From the NCBI RefSeq assembly GCF_018137965.1, contig NZ_CP073100.1:1116001-1180000 (forward strand): 64,000 bases of DNA. Direction: 5' to 3'. The position numbers and the translations under genes were made by a program. The notes beneath the pieces were generated by a model. It made no database searches and was not told the DNA's origin. It worked only from the letters and a program-made list of their open reading frames with translations. This stretch comes from Luteolibacter ambystomatis (lineage in GTDB: Bacteria; Verrucomicrobiota; Verrucomicrobiia; Verrucomicrobiales; Akkermansiaceae). Shown in pieces: positions 1 to 9,891 of the stretch. Position 1 is the first letter of the stretch. Every line of letters starts with the position of its first letter.

Positions 1-1
1 C

Positions 2-2278
2 GCCGACTCCGCCGGACTCGATCTGCGGGCTTCGGCGTCATTGGATGCCACCCATTTGTTGAACCGTCCGGACCAAGGGCAGATCACCATCACCGATCCC
101 GCGGTGAAGCGGATCGTGCCGGGATCGACCGCGCATTCCAGCGTGTTGCAACGCATGATGGGCGCTCCGGGATTCAACCGGATGCCTCCGCTTGCTTCGT
201 CGGTGGTGGACGCGGAGGGCGTGGCGCTGGTGTCCGATTGGATACTGAACACGGCGAACTCGGCGCCGGTGTTTTCGATCGCGGATGGCCAGGTGCTTGT
301 TATCGCGGCGGATGCGTTGCCTGGCACGGTGGTTGCGGATCTTCATGCGGTGGACGCGGATGGGCGGGACAGCGTGACTCACGAAATCACGGGAGGAAAT
401 CCGGGCGGCGTGTTCGCGATTGATCCGGTGACGGGTATCCTGTCGGTGGTCGGAGATGTTTCGTCGCTGGGGAGCGGCCTGGTGCAACTCACGATCACGG
501 CCTCGGATCATTTCGCGGGCAATCCGAAGACGGCCACACTAACGGTATTGATCGATTCTTCCGGAGTGAACGATGCACCGCGGTTCACCAGTCCGCTCCA
601 CTACTATCTTCCGACGACCTTGGCTGCGGGAGAACGAATCGGCCAGGTCACTGCCAGCGATCCGGAGCGTTCGCCGGTGACACTGGCTGTGACCGGAGGC
701 ACGGCCGCCGGGCGCTTCCTGTTGGATCCGGCCATCGGAAAACTTACGCGCGGTACCGGTGCGCTTGCGGTGGGTGACGTGTGGACGCTGGAGGTAACGG
801 CGACCGATGGCAACAATCCGCCTGCGGGCACGGCGGCAACGATCACCTTCCACATCACCGCTCCGGAAACCGTGTCGGATGTTCCGCCTGCAGGAGCGAC
901 ATTCTGGAACATCGATTTCCAAGGCGACGGATCGAGCACGGCGGCAGGGCAAACCACCACCCCGGCCACCACCACGCGCGGTGGCATGACGTGGAATGCC
1001 TTTCAGGTGAAAGCCTATTCCGGTGATCCGAGCGCGATGTCGGTGAATCCATCGATGATGTTGCGCACGCATGATGGCACGCAGACACAGGTGGGCTTTC
1101 ACATCTTCACGGACAACGATCCGAACACGCCGATCGGCAGCGGTGTGTATGGTTACAGCGGTCGCACCGGAGCAGACAATCTGACCGGGGACTATCTTCT
1201 GCTGTTGAACTCAAGCAGCGCGAATGGACCGATCCTCCACCAGTGGGAGATCACCGGACTGACGCCGGGCTGGCAATACGACCTGTTGATTCAAGGCGGT
1301 TACGACAACTCGACCGCCCGTGGCATTGCCTTCACCGTGGACAAGGATGGCGATGGAGACCTCGCGGATGAAACGCCGGTGTATGTGCAGGCGAATGCGA
1401 ATGCCGTGACAAATTCCTGTGTCATCCGTTCCGTGGTGGCGGATGCGAATGGGCGCATTCTCGGACAGTCGTCGCGCACGCCGCCTGCAGGCCAGACGTG
1501 GGGTGAGAGCAACTGGGCGGGATTGCAGGTCCGTGCGGCAGGGGGCAGTCCGCCGGTCTTCACCGCCAGCGGGCCATTCAGCATCGTGGAGAATGCCGCG
1601 GCCGCATCCGTGGTCGGTGATTTGGCCGCCCGCGATCCGGAAGGGACCGCGGTATCGTTCACGATCAACAGCGGCAACGGCCAGGGTTTGTTCGCTCTCA
1701 ATGCCACCACCGGTCGTATCACCACCACCGGACCACTCGACTACGAAAACGGGCCGGTGCATGTGTTGGAAGTAGCGGCCACGGATGGTTCCGGCGCGTC
1801 GTCCTTTGACACGGTGGTGATTTATACGCTCAATCTTCCCGATACCAATGCGGACTTCGTGACCTCTTGGCTGACCGGAGTCGGCGGAGTTTTCGCGGGT
1901 CAGAGTTCCGAGGCGGTGATCGGCTTCAATGCGGACCCGGACCACGATGGAATTCCAAATGCATTCGAGCGTTTGTTCGGTACCAATCCTTCGGCGGCGG
2001 ATGTCAGGAGCGGCTTGGAAGTTCATTCGCAGTTGTCCGGCGGTTCGCGTTCGTTGTGGCTTGATGCAACAGTGGACGCGGCTGCGTCTGATGAACTGGC
2101 ATTCCATGCGGAGGTTTCGGACGACTGTGCGCACTGGACCACTCTTGCGGGAGATCCGCTGGTCCTCTCCGATGTGAACGGGAAACGCGTGCTTCGCTTC
2201 ACCGATGTCACGCCGTGGCCGCGTGAACCGGCGACCCGTTTCATCCGCTTGCGGATGAACGGTGACGATCATCGCTGA
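2..2278 (+). CDS. Secreted cytochrome c-like / cadherin-domain protein, 5' end outside window
   Basis: The reading frame is open to the window edge, so only the last ~758 residues are seen. The TTG at 41 is not a convincing start. The first ~75 visible residues, with 'DLR', 'LLNRP', 'IVPGxxxxS' and 'FNRMPPL', resemble the C-terminal half of the haem c domain attached to PQQ/glucose-sorbosone dehydrogenase-like proteins of Verrucomicrobiota and Planctomycetota. The Met of RMPP would be the distal haem ligand, and the CxxCH would lie upstream. Two cadherin-like repeats follow (to about nt 870), then a galactose-binding-like region (about 895-1540), a third cadherin-like repeat (about 1550-1845) and a C-terminal 'DPDHDGIPN' calcium-loop module. 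It is probably an exported oxidoreductase with adhesive repeats. The family call is by motif resemblance only. Confidence 0.7.
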   Translation, partial: ADSAGLDLRASASLDATHLLNRPDQGQITITDPAVKRIVPGSTAHSSVLQRMMGAPGFNRMPPLASSVVDAEGVALVSDWILNTANSAPVFSIADGQVLVIAADALPGTVVADLHAVDADGRDSVTHEITGGNPGGVFAIDPVTGILSVVGDVSSLGSGLVQLTITASDHFAGNPKTATLTVLIDSSGVNDAPRFTSPLHYYLPTTLAAGERIGQVTASDPERSPVTLAVTGGTAAGRFLLDPAIGKLTRGTGALAVGDVWTLEVTATDGNNPPAGTAATITFHITAPETVSDVPPAGATFWNIDFQGDGSSTAAGQTTTPATTTRGGMTWNAFQVKAYSGDPSAMSVNPSMMLRTHDGTQTQVGFHIFTDNDPNTPIGSGVYGYSGRTGADNLTGDYLLLLNSSSANGPILHQWEITGLTPGWQYDLLIQGGYDNSTARGIAFTVDKDGDGDLADETPVYVQANANAVTNSCVIRSVVADANGRILGQSSRTPPAGQTWGESNWAGLQVRAAGGSPPVFTASGPFSIVENAAAASVVGDLAARDPEGTAVSFTINSGNGQGLFALNATTGRITTTGPLDYENGPVHVLEVAATDGSGASSFDTVVIYTLNLPDTNADFVTSWLTGVGGVFAGQSSEAVIGFNADPDHDGIPNAFERLFGTNPSAADVRSGLEVHSQLSGGSRSLWLDATVDAAASDELAFHAEVSDDCAHWTTLAGDPLVLSDVNGKRVLRFTDVTPWPREPATRFIRLRMNGDDHR

Positions 2279-2345
2279 TGTCCGATTTCGATAAGTCGAA
2301 GTGGGCGGGCACCATGGAGTTACACGGTAAGATGGGGCAGGGTTG

Positions 2346-4754
2346 ATGGACATCATGAAACCCTGCTCTCCCCGTTTTCTTTCCACGCGCATCATGCTGG
2401 CTGCCAGCGTGCTTTCCTGGCCGCTGGCTGCCACTCATGTCTCGGCCGCCAATGTATGGGATGGGGGCGGAGATGGCAACTGGGGTACCGGAGCAAACTG
2501 GGATGATGACAATGTCCCATCTTTCCCGGTGGGGATCACCTTTGGAGGAACCGGCGGGCTCGCCTCCACAAACAACCTGACCGGCATCACCGTCAACGGC
2601 ATCACCTTTGCATCCGGTGCGGGTGCATTTGTGATCGGTGGCAACTCCTTTTCCCTTGGTGGCAACATCGTCAACAACTCGGCCAGCCTCCAGACAATCA
2701 ACAATGCGATCGCTCTCACCGCGAACCGCACGGTCAACACCGCGACTGGTGACATCACGCTCGGCGGGGCCATCACCGGTTCCTTCGGACTCATCAAAAC
2801 CGGGGCGGGGAAGCTGACGCTCTCCGGCACGGGGGGAACCTCGCAACTGGCGGTTGGCGATGGTGCGGCAGGCGGCACCGCGGAGTTGAGCGGTGGCGCA
2901 TGGACCCAGGCAGGGACCATCACCAACATGGGATTGGTGGTGGGTAACGGAGCCGGAAGCTCCGGCGCGCTCACGATCTCCGGCGGCACGCATACCTTCG
3001 GAGGAGACAACTACAGCAATGCCGTCCGCATTGGTACGACCACCGCTGCGGGACAGACTGCCAATGGCAGTCTCACCATCACGGGTGGGTTGGTGAAGGT
3101 CGGGACGACCGGTACGCTTGATGCGGCGGTCAACCTCGGCACCCAGATTTCGGGTGGCGGCACCTCCACGGGCACGCTGAATATCTCCGGTGGTGAGATG
3201 CAGATCGCCGGCCGCCTCTTGATGGGCGCGAACAATGCGGCGAACACCGCGACTGTCACGCTGTCCGGCACGGGGGTTCTCAACATGACCCGCACCGGTT
3301 CCACCTCCGATCGCGGCCAGATCCGCATGGGGGCGGGCGCGAGCACGGTCAACTTCAACGGCGGCACCTACATCGCGTCCGGTCTTTATTCGTCGGATTC
3401 GTCCACCACCTCGAACGTCTATTTCAACGGCAGCGAAATCCGTGCGAATGCCAGCGGAGGGAGCTTTGGAAATGGCGGTACGGCCAACTTCCGGATCGAG
3501 ACAGGAGGCCTGGTTTTCAATACGAACGGCTTCGATACGACGATCGGTACGGCGTTGAAGAACAGCCTCACCACCACCGGGGCGTTCACGAAGAACGGCA
3601 ACGGCCAACTTTCGCTCACCGCGGCGAACACCTACACCGGCACCACCACCGTCAATGGTGGCACGTTGCGTTTCGCGAATTCCGGCTCACTCGGAGCGAA
3701 TGCCGCGGTGGTGATGCAAGCTGGAACGACCCTGCGCTTCGATCGCAACGACACCTTTGGCGACGCGACTTCCGTTCCGACCGTGACTGTCACCGCGAAC
3801 AACGGGGCGACGATCACGAACGGAAACTTTTTCAACAATCTCTCCTCTGTCACCCTCAACGGCTCGTCGCTGGTATCCAACGGTGGAGCGAATGCGAATT
3901 ACCAGGCATTCAAGCTTTCCGGAACGGTCACCGCCACCGGTTCATCCGGCATCAGTGTTTCGGGATCGCCGGGCAATGCGAACACGCAGATTCATCTGGG
4001 AGGAAACGCTGCGAATTCGCAGACCACCTTCAGTGTCACCGGCGTTGCTGACTCTCTCTCGGTTTCCGCAGTGCTGAGAAACGGAGTGACCGGTGGTTCG
4101 GGAGCAGTGGTTACCGCGGGCCTGATCAAGACCGGTGCGGGTACGATGACGCTTTCCGGGGTCAATACCTATGGAGGTGCGACTTCCATCAACCAAGGCA
4201 AGCTGGCACTCGGTGGCAGCGGTTCCATCGCCGCCTCGACGACCATCAACATCGCTTCGGGTGCGTTCCTGGATGTCTCCGGCACCAGCTCGACCTGGTC
4301 GCTGGGTTCCGGACAGACGCTGACGGGCAATGGAACGGTCACCGGCAATGCGACGATCAGCGGCACGGTGGCAGCGGGCAACAGCATCGGAGCCCTGGCC
4401 TTCTCCAATACCCTCACATTGCTGGGCACCGTGAACGCGGAGCTGGATGCCAGCCTCGTCACCGCCGACCTCGTGACCGCGGGCAACATCGCCTTCGGCG
4501 GAACGCTGAACGCAGCCAATCTGGGCGGCACTCTCGATCAAGGGCAGACCTACAACTTGTTCGACTTTACTTCGGCCAGCGGGGCCTTCGATACGGTCAA
4601 TCTCCCCACGCTCACCAACGGTCTGAGCTGGGACACCTCGAGCCTCTATACCCAGGGGACCATTTCGATCGTGCCGGAGCCCACCGCCGCATTCGCCCTT
4701 CCCATGGGGCTGACCCTGCTCCTCGGCGTCCGCCGCCGTCATTGCATTCTTTGA
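2346..4754 (+). CDS. Autotransporter-associated beta-strand repeat protein with PEP-CTERM sorting signal
   Basis: A 802-residue secreted protein. A TTG at 2343 precedes the ATG at 2346, and another in-frame ATG lies at 2355. The N-terminus has a signal peptide ending near 'HVSAAN'. The body is Gly/Thr/Asn-rich with repeated 'KTGAGxLTLSGxxTYxGxTxVNxGTL' units, the hallmark of the autotransporter-associated beta-strand repeat (PF12951), which folds as a right-handed beta helix. The C-terminus reads VPEPTAAFALP, then a hydrophobic stretch and RRR, a textbook PEP-CTERM signal for exosortase-dependent surface sorting. The first ~430 residues closely parallel the next gene, so the two are tandem duplicates with different tails. 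The gap to the next start is about 20 nt, which suggests cotranscription. Confidence 0.88.
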   Translation: MDIMKPCSPRFLSTRIMLAASVLSWPLAATHVSAANVWDGGGDGNWGTGANWDDDNVPSFPVGITFGGTGGLASTNNLTGITVNGITFASGAGAFVIGGNSFSLGGNIVNNSASLQTINNAIALTANRTVNTATGDITLGGAITGSFGLIKTGAGKLTLSGTGGTSQLAVGDGAAGGTAELSGGAWTQAGTITNMGLVVGNGAGSSGALTISGGTHTFGGDNYSNAVRIGTTTAAGQTANGSLTITGGLVKVGTTGTLDAAVNLGTQISGGGTSTGTLNISGGEMQIAGRLLMGANNAANTATVTLSGTGVLNMTRTGSTSDRGQIRMGAGASTVNFNGGTYIASGLYSSDSSTTSNVYFNGSEIRANASGGSFGNGGTANFRIETGGLVFNTNGFDTTIGTALKNSLTTTGAFTKNGNGQLSLTAANTYTGTTTVNGGTLRFANSGSLGANAAVVMQAGTTLRFDRNDTFGDATSVPTVTVTANNGATITNGNFFNNLSSVTLNGSSLVSNGGANANYQAFKLSGTVTATGSSGISVSGSPGNANTQIHLGGNAANSQTTFSVTGVADSLSVSAVLRNGVTGGSGAVVTAGLIKTGAGTMTLSGVNTYGGATSINQGKLALGGSGSIAASTTINIASGAFLDVSGTSSTWSLGSGQTLTGNGTVTGNATISGTVAAGNSIGALAFSNTLTLLGTVNAELDASLVTADLVTAGNIAFGGTLNAANLGGTLDQGQTYNLFDFTSASGAFDTVNLPTLTNGLSWDTSSLYTQGTISIVPEPTAAFALPMGLTLLLGVRRRHCIL

Positions 4755-4774
4755 TCGTTCGCATCTCCATCACT

Positions 4775-7700
4775 ATGAAACCCAAGTTCAACCATTCGTT
4801 TTGTTTGCGCCTCGCGGCGATTTCCCTGTCCTTCTCCTGCATCACCCATGGCGCCAACCTGTGGGATGGCGGTGGCGCTGATGGAAACTGGAACACCCCT
4901 GCCAACTGGGACAATGATACTGTTCCAACTTCTCCTGCGGCATTGACCTTCGATGGCGGTGTCCAACTCACGAACAACAACAACCTCACCGGATTCACAG
5001 CGAACGGCCTGACCTTCAACGTGGGTGCGGGATCCTTTGTGATCGGAGGCAATGCGATTTCACTCGGTGGAGACATCGTGAACAATTCGGCGGCACTGCA
5101 GACGATCAATGCAGGCCTCACCCTCACCACCGCACGGACAGTGAATGCGGCTTCCGGCAATGTCACGCTGGGTGGTCCGGTGACGGGCACGTTCAGCCTG
5201 GCCAAGACGGGCACTGGAAAACTTACGCTTTCGGGCACGGGTGGAACTTCGCAACTGGCGGTCGGCAATAGTGCCGCCGGCGGCACGGCGGAGATCAGCG
5301 GTGGCGCATGGACGCAGGTCGGAACGATCACCAGTGTCGGGCTGATTGTGGGCACTGGCAACGGAGCTTCCGGAGCTCTGACCATCTCTGGTGGCACGCA
5401 CACCTTCGGAGGAGATGCCTACGCCAACGCGGTTCGTATCGGCGTGGCCCAAGGAGCCGCTCAGACACCGACTGGCAGCATCACCGTGAGTGGTGGAACA
5501 GTAAAGATCGGCACGACCGGCGCTCTCGATGCCTCCGTGAATCTCGGCACCGCGATGAACACGGGCACCTCGAACGGGGCTCTCGTCATTTCGGGGGGAA
5601 GCGTGGAGGTGGGAAGGCGTGTTCTCGTTGCAGCGAATTCCACGACCAACACGGCTGTATTGACTCTTTCCGGATCCGGCACGTTGAACATGGTTCGCAC
5701 CGGATCGAATGCGGAAGGGGATCTCGGTATGGTGCGCCTCGGAGCCGGAGGCAGCACCATCAATTTCGATGGAGGAACCTACATCGCCACCGGCTTGCAC
5801 ACCTCCACGGCGACCAATACCTCCACGATCAACTTCAACGGCACCGAGATCCGGGCCAATGCCTCGGGTGGCAATTTCGGCAATGGAGGCACCGCCAATT
5901 TCCGGGTGCAGGCGGGCGGCCTCATCTTCAACAGCAATGGCTTTGATTCGACGATCGCCAATCCACTGATCAACAGCCTCACCACCACCGGCAATCTCAC
6001 CAAGAACGGTGCCGGAACCCTGACACTGACCGGTGCGAGCACCTTCACTGGTGCGCTCAACGTGAATGCGGGCACCTTGGCGCTGACCACCGGTACCGTG
6101 CCCGCGACAACGGCGGTCAATGTAGCTGCCGCCGCGAAATTCACGACGAACAACTCGACCACACGGACCTTCGGCGCCGTGACCCTTGGCAACGGTACGA
6201 CTTGGGCCGGGTTGAATGCAGTACCGGTCGGATCGCCACAGGCCACCGTCACCGGCGCACTTGCGTTCGGGACCAGCGCGACCATCGGCATTTCGTCCTG
6301 GGGAGGGGTCTCCACGATTGGAACGGTGCAGGATGTGATCCAGGCGGGCTCGATCACAGGCAGCCCGGTGCTGACCGCGGATTTCGGCATCTCCCGTGTC
6401 ACCGGCACGGCGGCCATCAATGGCAACAAGGTGCAGGTCACACTCACCGGCAGCGGAGCCAATCTGATCTGGAACAACGCGGCCGCGAACAACACGTGGG
6501 ACCTCAATACCTCGGCGAATTTCCTCAACGGTGCCGCGAATGACGTGTTCAAGACTTTGGACAGCGTGACATTCGACGACTCTTCGGGAGCTGGTGCCAA
6601 GACGATCACCTTGAGCGGCACCTTGCAGCCGGCCGCCCTGACGGTGAACAATTCCAACGGCGACTACACCTTCAGTGGCGGTGCGATCAGTGGCGGCGCA
6701 TCCTTGCTCAAATCGGGCTCTTCGATCCTGACCCTCACCAGCGGGAACAGCTACGCCGGTGGCACCACGATCAACGGTGGCATGCTGGTGAACAACGTGA
6801 GTGCCGCTCTCGGAACCGGAAACGTGACGCTGAACAACGCGGGATCGACGTTGAAGTTCAATGCGCACGATACCTTCGGACAGGCGGCCTCCAATCCAAC
6901 CGTTGTGGTGACGGCCAACAGTGGTTCGATCGTCACCAACGGCAATACCTTCACCACCTTCGGCACGTTGAATTTGAATAGCTCGACTCTGACGTCAAAC
7001 GGCGGGGCGAACGGCAACTACCAGGCTTTCAAGCTGCGGAACACGGTCAACGTGACCGGCAGTTCGGTCATCGATGTTTCCGCCAGCCCGGGCAATGCGA
7101 ATACGGCCGTACATCTGGGAGCGGATACGAATGGAAGCCAGACCACCTTCAATGTCATCGGTGCATCCGACACGCTCACGGTTTCGGCGGTGCTGCGCAA
7201 CGGTGTCACCGGCGGCAGCGGAACGGTGGTAACGGCTGGATTGATCAAGGCGGGCGCGGGCAAGCTCACGCTTTCCGCCACGAATACCTATGGGGGCGAT
7301 ACCACCGTGAATGCGGGAACGCTTTCGCTCGGCACCGCATCGTTGGCGGACACCGCGGATGTGCGCATCGCCTCCGGGGCCACCTTGGATCTCACCCATG
7401 CCGCCACGGATACCATCGATGAACTTTACATCGATGGCGTCCAGCAGGTGACAGGCACCTGGGGAGGACTGGCTTCCTCGGCGGTCCACAGGACCGCACG
7501 CATCACCGGCACTGGAATCCTCCAGATCACGACCGGACCGGCACCGCTGACCTATGCAACCTGGGCTTCAACACGAGGCCTCACGGCTGGAGTGAATGAC
7601 GGCATCGCGAATGATCCGGATGGCGACGGGAAGAACAACCTCATCGAGTTCGCCTTCGATGGTCAGCCGTTGTCCGGAGTGGCCGCTACCAATATCATCG

Positions 7701-8026
7701 CCAAGGTCGGCGTGGTGGGTGGTGAGCACCTGCTTACGATCAGCCTGCCGGTGCGCGACGGCACGCTGTTTGGCAATCTCGGGGGAGGAGAGCTGGTTTC
7801 GAACGCGGTGGATGGCGTGATCTATCACATCCAGGGAACGATCGATCTGGTGGATTGGACCATGATCGGCGTCCAGGAGGTTACGGGGCCGGATGCCGGA
7901 GCCCTTCAAGCCGCCCTGCCAACTCCGGCTCCCGGCTGGACGAACCGCAGCTTCTGCGTTCCCGGATCGGATCCGACGCAGGGCAACCCGAAGGCCTTCA
8001 TACGAGCCAAGGTGGAGAGCCCTTGA
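4775..8026 (+). CDS. Autotransporter-associated beta-strand repeat protein with calcium-loop type C-terminal module
   Basis: A 1083-residue exported protein. I chose the ATG at 4775 because it follows the upstream stop and begins a good signal peptide (KPKFNHSF...SCITHGAN); the frame is open back to a TTG at 4742. The N-terminal half mirrors the upstream paralogue (WDGGG..NWNTPANWDND, GGTAEISGGAWTQ, NLTKNGAGTLTLTGASTF). The middle has further PF12951-type strands. It has no PEP-CTERM tail. The last ~170 residues form the module 'YATWASxxGLT...NDPDGDGKNNLIEFAF...LPVRDG...PKAFIRAKVESP', also present at 41711-46204 and 54167-57412. The DPDGDGKNN loop resembles a thrombospondin type 3/EF-hand-like calcium site. 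A terminator follows immediately. Confidence 0.88.
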   Translation: MKPKFNHSFCLRLAAISLSFSCITHGANLWDGGGADGNWNTPANWDNDTVPTSPAALTFDGGVQLTNNNNLTGFTANGLTFNVGAGSFVIGGNAISLGGDIVNNSAALQTINAGLTLTTARTVNAASGNVTLGGPVTGTFSLAKTGTGKLTLSGTGGTSQLAVGNSAAGGTAEISGGAWTQVGTITSVGLIVGTGNGASGALTISGGTHTFGGDAYANAVRIGVAQGAAQTPTGSITVSGGTVKIGTTGALDASVNLGTAMNTGTSNGALVISGGSVEVGRRVLVAANSTTNTAVLTLSGSGTLNMVRTGSNAEGDLGMVRLGAGGSTINFDGGTYIATGLHTSTATNTSTINFNGTEIRANASGGNFGNGGTANFRVQAGGLIFNSNGFDSTIANPLINSLTTTGNLTKNGAGTLTLTGASTFTGALNVNAGTLALTTGTVPATTAVNVAAAAKFTTNNSTTRTFGAVTLGNGTTWAGLNAVPVGSPQATVTGALAFGTSATIGISSWGGVSTIGTVQDVIQAGSITGSPVLTADFGISRVTGTAAINGNKVQVTLTGSGANLIWNNAAANNTWDLNTSANFLNGAANDVFKTLDSVTFDDSSGAGAKTITLSGTLQPAALTVNNSNGDYTFSGGAISGGASLLKSGSSILTLTSGNSYAGGTTINGGMLVNNVSAALGTGNVTLNNAGSTLKFNAHDTFGQAASNPTVVVTANSGSIVTNGNTFTTFGTLNLNSSTLTSNGGANGNYQAFKLRNTVNVTGSSVIDVSASPGNANTAVHLGADTNGSQTTFNVIGASDTLTVSAVLRNGVTGGSGTVVTAGLIKAGAGKLTLSATNTYGGDTTVNAGTLSLGTASLADTADVRIASGATLDLTHAATDTIDELYIDGVQQVTGTWGGLASSAVHRTARITGTGILQITTGPAPLTYATWASTRGLTAGVNDGIANDPDGDGKNNLIEFAFDGQPLSGVAATNIIAKVGVVGGEHLLTISLPVRDGTLFGNLGGGELVSNAVDGVIYHIQGTIDLVDWTMIGVQEVTGPDAGALQAALPTPAPGWTNRSFCVPGSDPTQGNPKAFIRAKVESP

Positions 8027-8055
8027 ACTTTTGATTGGGTAGTAATGCAATGAGC

Positions 8056-8090
8056 AGAGCCGGAGGGGATACCCTCCGGTTCTCGCTTTT
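8056..8090 (+). terminator. Rho-independent terminator after the tandem beta-strand genes
   Basis: A 12-bp stem (8056-8067 with 8072-8083, one G-U pair), loop GATA, is followed by CGCTTTT. It lies 30 nt after the stop of the upstream gene and before the convergent LamG gene. Confidence 0.85.
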
Positions 8091-8101
8091 CATAGAGTCC
8101 G

Positions 8102-8950
8102 TTATTCCAAGGAATAGACCTTGTGCAATTCGCTCAGGGCAGTCGCGAGCTCCGCATTGGAGAGAGGCCGGTCGAAGATCATGAGGCGGGCGATCTCTCC
8201 ATCGAAGGACTCGTGTCCCGGGTGCTGGATGGCGTCGCGTTCCTGGCCCACCGCCATCCGCGAGGGATTGGCCGCCGGCTCCACCGGGAAGTCGGCGGAT
8301 GCCACCACGCCAAGGCGGTCCACAAAGAGTTCCAGCTTCACCGTTCCGGTGCCGCTACCCAGGCGTCCGGCGATGACATGGAACTTGCCCGGTTCGAGTT
8401 TCGGGCCGAGGACCTGCGGGTTGTTGGCATCGAAGCGTCCGAAGGTGCGACTGTTGCGGGTGCCGATCCAGAGGGTGTTGTTATCGTTGAAGCAGCCCCA
8501 GAGACCCTCGTATTTCTCACCATTGCGGAGATTGCCGAAGAAGGAGTTCACATCCTTGAGGCCGGTGCGCTGCGGATAGGTGGCGATCACTGCCAGCCAG
8601 GTGTGCCCGCTGCCGGTGGTGAGTTTGTCGAAGGCGTCCTCATCGAGACAGACGAGTTCCTGCTGCCTGAAGGAGAGGGCGGGTTTGCCACCGAGTGCGG
8701 GAAGCGCCGGGAGAAGCGTCGGCCGTCCCGAGCCCGGCTCCTTGCGGCCTTCGTCGCGCTGGACGAACACCTTGGCGGCAGGAGTGCCAGCCAGACTCGC
8801 CCATTGCGTCACGCGTTGCTGTGCATCGGCGGTGATACCCTTGGCGGCATCGAGATCGAGATCGAGGATCGGAGCGGCGGGCATTTCAGCCGCTGCCGAC
8901 AGACACGGGCAGAGCGAGGCGAAAGAGGAGAGAAGGGAGAGGAGTTTCAT
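8102..8950 (-). CDS. Secreted LamG/concanavalin A-like domain protein
   Basis: A 282-residue protein with a signal peptide (MKLLSLLSSFASLCPCLSAAAE). The mature part begins 'LDLDLDAAKGI...VTQWASLAG' and ends 'FDGEIARLMIFDRPLSNAELATALSELHKVY', the characteristic end of LamG/laminin-G-3 lectin-like domains ('GxIAEVxxYDRxLSxxE'). It has no catalytic domain, so a binding or structural role at the cell surface is likely. It sits 95 nt downstream of the DUF6916 gene on the same strand and could be cotranscribed with it. It is convergent with the upstream beta-strand gene. Confidence 0.75.
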   Translation of the reverse strand: MKLLSLLSSFASLCPCLSAAAEMPAAPILDLDLDAAKGITADAQQRVTQWASLAGTPAAKVFVQRDEGRKEPGSGRPTLLPALPALGGKPALSFRQQELVCLDEDAFDKLTTGSGHTWLAVIATYPQRTGLKDVNSFFGNLRNGEKYEGLWGCFNDNNTLWIGTRNSRTFGRFDANNPQVLGPKLEPGKFHVIAGRLGSGTGTVKLELFVDRLGVVASADFPVEPAANPSRMAVGQERDAIQHPGHESFDGEIARLMIFDRPLSNAELATALSELHKVYSLE

Positions 8951-9045
8951 CCCCGCAGACTACGTGGCGTCGTGGGACGAGTCGTCACAAAGCCCGTCTC
9001 CGATATCCGGATGTGGGCGGGAAGACGACGAATCCACGCATCTTC

Positions 9046-9591
9046 TCAGGCCTTCCGGGTGAAGGCGGCTTCGTATTGAAGCCTGGCGATGGTATTGCCG
9101 ACGGGGGCCAGGAAGAGGTCCATCTCACCGAGTTGCGGATGGCGGATGTGGTAGATGCCTTCCGCGGCGGGCGAGCCTTTCGGCGCATCGAAGAGGATGG
9201 TGAAGGCGGTGTAGGCATTCGCATCGTTGTGGATGCGGGTTTCCGCGCTGACTTCGGAGAGGGTCATGTCCACCGTGCTGCTGCCGGTGAGGGACATGGA
9301 AAAACGGCTGTTCAGATGGGGGAGGAACCAGTCGCGTGAGAGGCGGTCCGGGACATTCGGAGCGGAAGCGAACGGGCTTTCCTCAACCGGTGTTTCCGCG
9401 GCATTGGACACTCGGGGTGCGGTGGTTTTGTTGCCGCCAGCAGCCGGAGCCGGAACGAACGCCATTTCGGGAGAGGTGAAAATACGCTTGAGGCCCACCG
9501 CGGTGGCGCAGGTCCCTGCAGCCAGAACCATCAGCACGTGACGCCGTTTGAAAGCCGGGGTGGGGGAATCGGTGCTTTTCGGAGCGTTCAT
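9046..9591 (-). CDS. DUF6916 domain protein with N-terminal Tat-like/anchor segment
   Basis: A 181-residue protein of unknown function. Residues ~15-35 (FKRRHVLMVLAAGTCATAVG) form a short basic plus hydrophobic segment with a twin-arginine start, either a Tat-type signal or a membrane anchor. A Pro/Ala-rich linker follows. Residues ~85-181 (F..HLNSRFSM...VDMTLSEVSAE...FTILFDAP...GIYHIRHPQLGEMDLFLAPVG...YEAAFTRKA) match my recollection of DUF6916, a small beta-rich domain often found beside tail-collar genes. It is divergent from the collar triplet across a 300-nt gap. A second DUF6916 gene closes the same block at 11968-12357. Confidence 0.7.
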   Translation of the reverse strand: MNAPKSTDSPTPAFKRRHVLMVLAAGTCATAVGLKRIFTSPEMAFVPAPAAGGNKTTAPRVSNAAETPVEESPFASAPNVPDRLSRDWFLPHLNSRFSMSLTGSSTVDMTLSEVSAETRIHNDANAYTAFTILFDAPKGSPAAEGIYHIRHPQLGEMDLFLAPVGNTIARLQYEAAFTRKA

Positions 9592-9891
9592 TTGGCGTTC
9601 TGGCTGGAAAAAGACGTTCTTTTATGAAGCATGTGGCGGATTCCGGTCCGATGGACTCGAATCCGCACCGCCGGGTAGCGTGGAAGCCACCGAACGGCAA
9701 CCGATTTCATACCCAATCCAAGTTTCAAATCCAGATCAAAATCGGACATAACTGTCACAAAACTGTTTTAGATTCCCATTCTGCCGAGATAATAAGTAAA
9801 TGGTCATCGACAATGATTGACTCTTTTGGTCGATCCGATCTAACAGAACACATCCTGCTTCTACAGGTCCCCTCCAATCATCCACCCCACC
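9592..9891. other. Divergent intergenic region upstream of the collar triplet
   Basis: This 300-nt spacer is clearly more AT-rich than its surroundings and presumably holds the promoters of the DUF6916 gene (minus) and the collar block (plus). A TTGACT at 9817-9822 could be a -35 box, but the best -10 at a legal spacing (TAACAG, 9841-9846) is poor. A 91-codon frame at 9624-9899 crosses the area but has no family features and ends inside the collar gene start. I see no convincing repeat or RNA here. Confidence 0.4.
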
